DNA of 64,000 nucleotides from Osedax fenrisi. Its lineage: Eukaryota > Annelida > Polychaeta > Sabellida > Siboglinidae. The DNA is taken from positions 61,134,500-61,198,499 of the forward strand of contig OZ025242.1 of assembly GCA_964019155.1 (NCBI GenBank), given 5' to 3'. The position numbers and the translations under genes were made by a program. Positions 63,030-64,000 of the stretch are shown one piece after another. The notes below the pieces were generated by a model, which did not search any database, was not told where the DNA came from, and saw only the letters and a program-made list of their open reading frames with translations. Position 1 is the first letter of the stretch, and each line of letters starts with the position of its first letter.

Positions 63030-63171
63030 CTCTGAAATAAACACAACTCAATATGTATCTGGTATAGTGACAAATAGCAAACATTATGAAGAGCTGGTAT
63101 AGTGACAATATCACAACATATTTCCCTAGCTGTCGATGGCTTACAAAGTGTATCACTATTATTATTATGTA
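63030..63171 (-). CDS. Possible internal exon of an unidentified gene
   Basis: On the minus strand a 142-nt segment lies between an acceptor 'atttacag' and a donor AG/GTAATT. It stays open in the frame VHNNNSDTLCKPSTAREICC then DIVTIPALHNVCYLSLYQIH and ELCLFQR. Codon use is balanced and five cysteines are present, but no family is recognised. It may be chance; an open frame of this size is not rare. Confidence 0.22.
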
Positions 63172-64000
63172 CTGTAAATGTAAACATAAATGTAAACATA
63201 TCTTTAAAATTAGTTTCCATATATACACTCTAGTGACTATTTATTTGTAATGTTTTCATTTTAGTGCATGTTATCTTGTATAGCTCATGGGGTATTTATT
63301 CTTGTTCACCATCTTGCTTGCTTTCATGTATTTATATTATTGTATGCTATATGTTTATATTGATTATCTATTTTGTTGATAAGGTACATACACATTCTAG
63401 AATAACAACTGTTTTATAATAATTACCATCATATATATATATATATGTGATCTAATAATATTGTAAAACTCATAGTAAAATATTTCCTGAATATCAAAAC
63501 TCTCTTTATTATATACATACACACTATATAATACCAGCCTATATATCACATGATGAATGTCTCACACACACACACACACACACTCACACACACACACACA
63601 TACACACACACTACATAATGTGTACATTGTACACTACACATTGTACACTACATCTAATGTTGTGATGTAATAACATGATATGATGATCTTATCTACTATT
63701 GTGATATCATTGTATGCTGACTATTGACCTTCACTGATATTCACATATACACTATTGTCTATAGTGTATATGTATAGTATATTACTAGTATACTATAGTG
63801 TATAATAGTGAACAATACATTCACATATGGTATACACAGTATATACTACTATCACCTATAGTGTATACCAGATCACAGAGAGGAGAGAGCTACAGTTCAC
63901 AATCACTAAGCTGACTGCCTTATGATACACAGTACTATTGCAGAGCACACACACACATACACACTCACACACACACACGAAGGTGTAGAACCCATTAGCT
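63172..64000. repeat. A+T-rich sequence with (CA)n tracts
   Basis: (CA)n with small interruptions at about 63562-63610 and 63939-63979, and palindromic 'acattgtacactacacattg' and 'tatagtgtata' motifs (63620-63870). No gene is seen to the window end. Confidence 0.6.

Overview
This 64 kb window is a strongly A+T-rich stretch of an animal (invertebrate metazoan) nuclear genome. The basis is: spliced genes with GT-AG introns, secreted leucine-rich-repeat and coiled-coil adaptor exons of animal type, several clades of non-LTR retrotransposon, hAT and other cut-and-paste transposons, TA-flanked MITEs, and abundant (AT)n, (ATT)n and (CA)n microsatellites. I cannot name the species. There is no sign of bacterial genes, operons or CRISPR.

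Host genes are few and stretched by transposons. (1) A leucine-rich-repeat gene runs on the + strand from 18907 to 31819 in four exons whose splice phases all agree (0, 1, 1). It predicts about 380 residues: signal peptide, LRRNT cysteines, about six LRRs, an LRRCT-like cysteine cluster, a short coiled coil and an acidic Ser/Thr/Gly tail. Its first intron is 9.1 kb and full of transposable elements. (2) A CDR2/BICD-like coiled-coil adaptor gene is represented by a clear internal exon at 61509-61621. A phase-compatible first exon lies at 45081-45141. The 16.4 kb intron between them houses the most interesting object in the window.

That object is a 10.36 kb DNA transposon (45622-55980) with perfect 19-bp terminal inverted repeats. 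It carries one intact 871-codon gene (49026-51641). The protein has a basic coiled-coil N-terminus, a DDE-like core with the D...D...CxxH arrangement of hAT/Mutator/P-type transposases, and a C-terminal Tudor/chromo-like module. Left of the gene lie diverged ~400-bp repeats, including a 398-bp segment duplicated with no difference I could see. Right of the gene lies a ~21-copy array of a 122-bp unit. Each unit looks like a miniature exon plus intron: 66 nt of exon-like sequence, then a GTTAGT donor, a TACTAAT branch-like site and a terminal TAG.

The rest is transposon archaeology. 1-10 kb: decayed LINEs of three families and two copies of a TA-MITE. 10.1-12.5 kb: a hAT element with 8-bp target duplications. 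13-18.6 kb: a chain of LINE 3' fragments, each sitting in the (ATT)n tail of the next, one bearing a 174-bp palindrome. 20-27.6 kb (inside the LRR intron): a second MITE type, a MITE with a nested TIR element, a degenerate two-exon gene of a repeated metazoan family, and a complete 905-bp MITE. 32.8-37.2 kb: a second hAT split by a LINE. 38.2-40.5 kb: another LINE. 40.6-42.5 kb: a TIR element whose interior is almost entirely minisatellite. 42.8-44.6 kb: further LINE fragments. After 56 kb the sequence is intronic, with (AT)n tracts and a few G+C-richer islands of unknown function.

All identifications are by eye from motifs. No alignment or database search was run.
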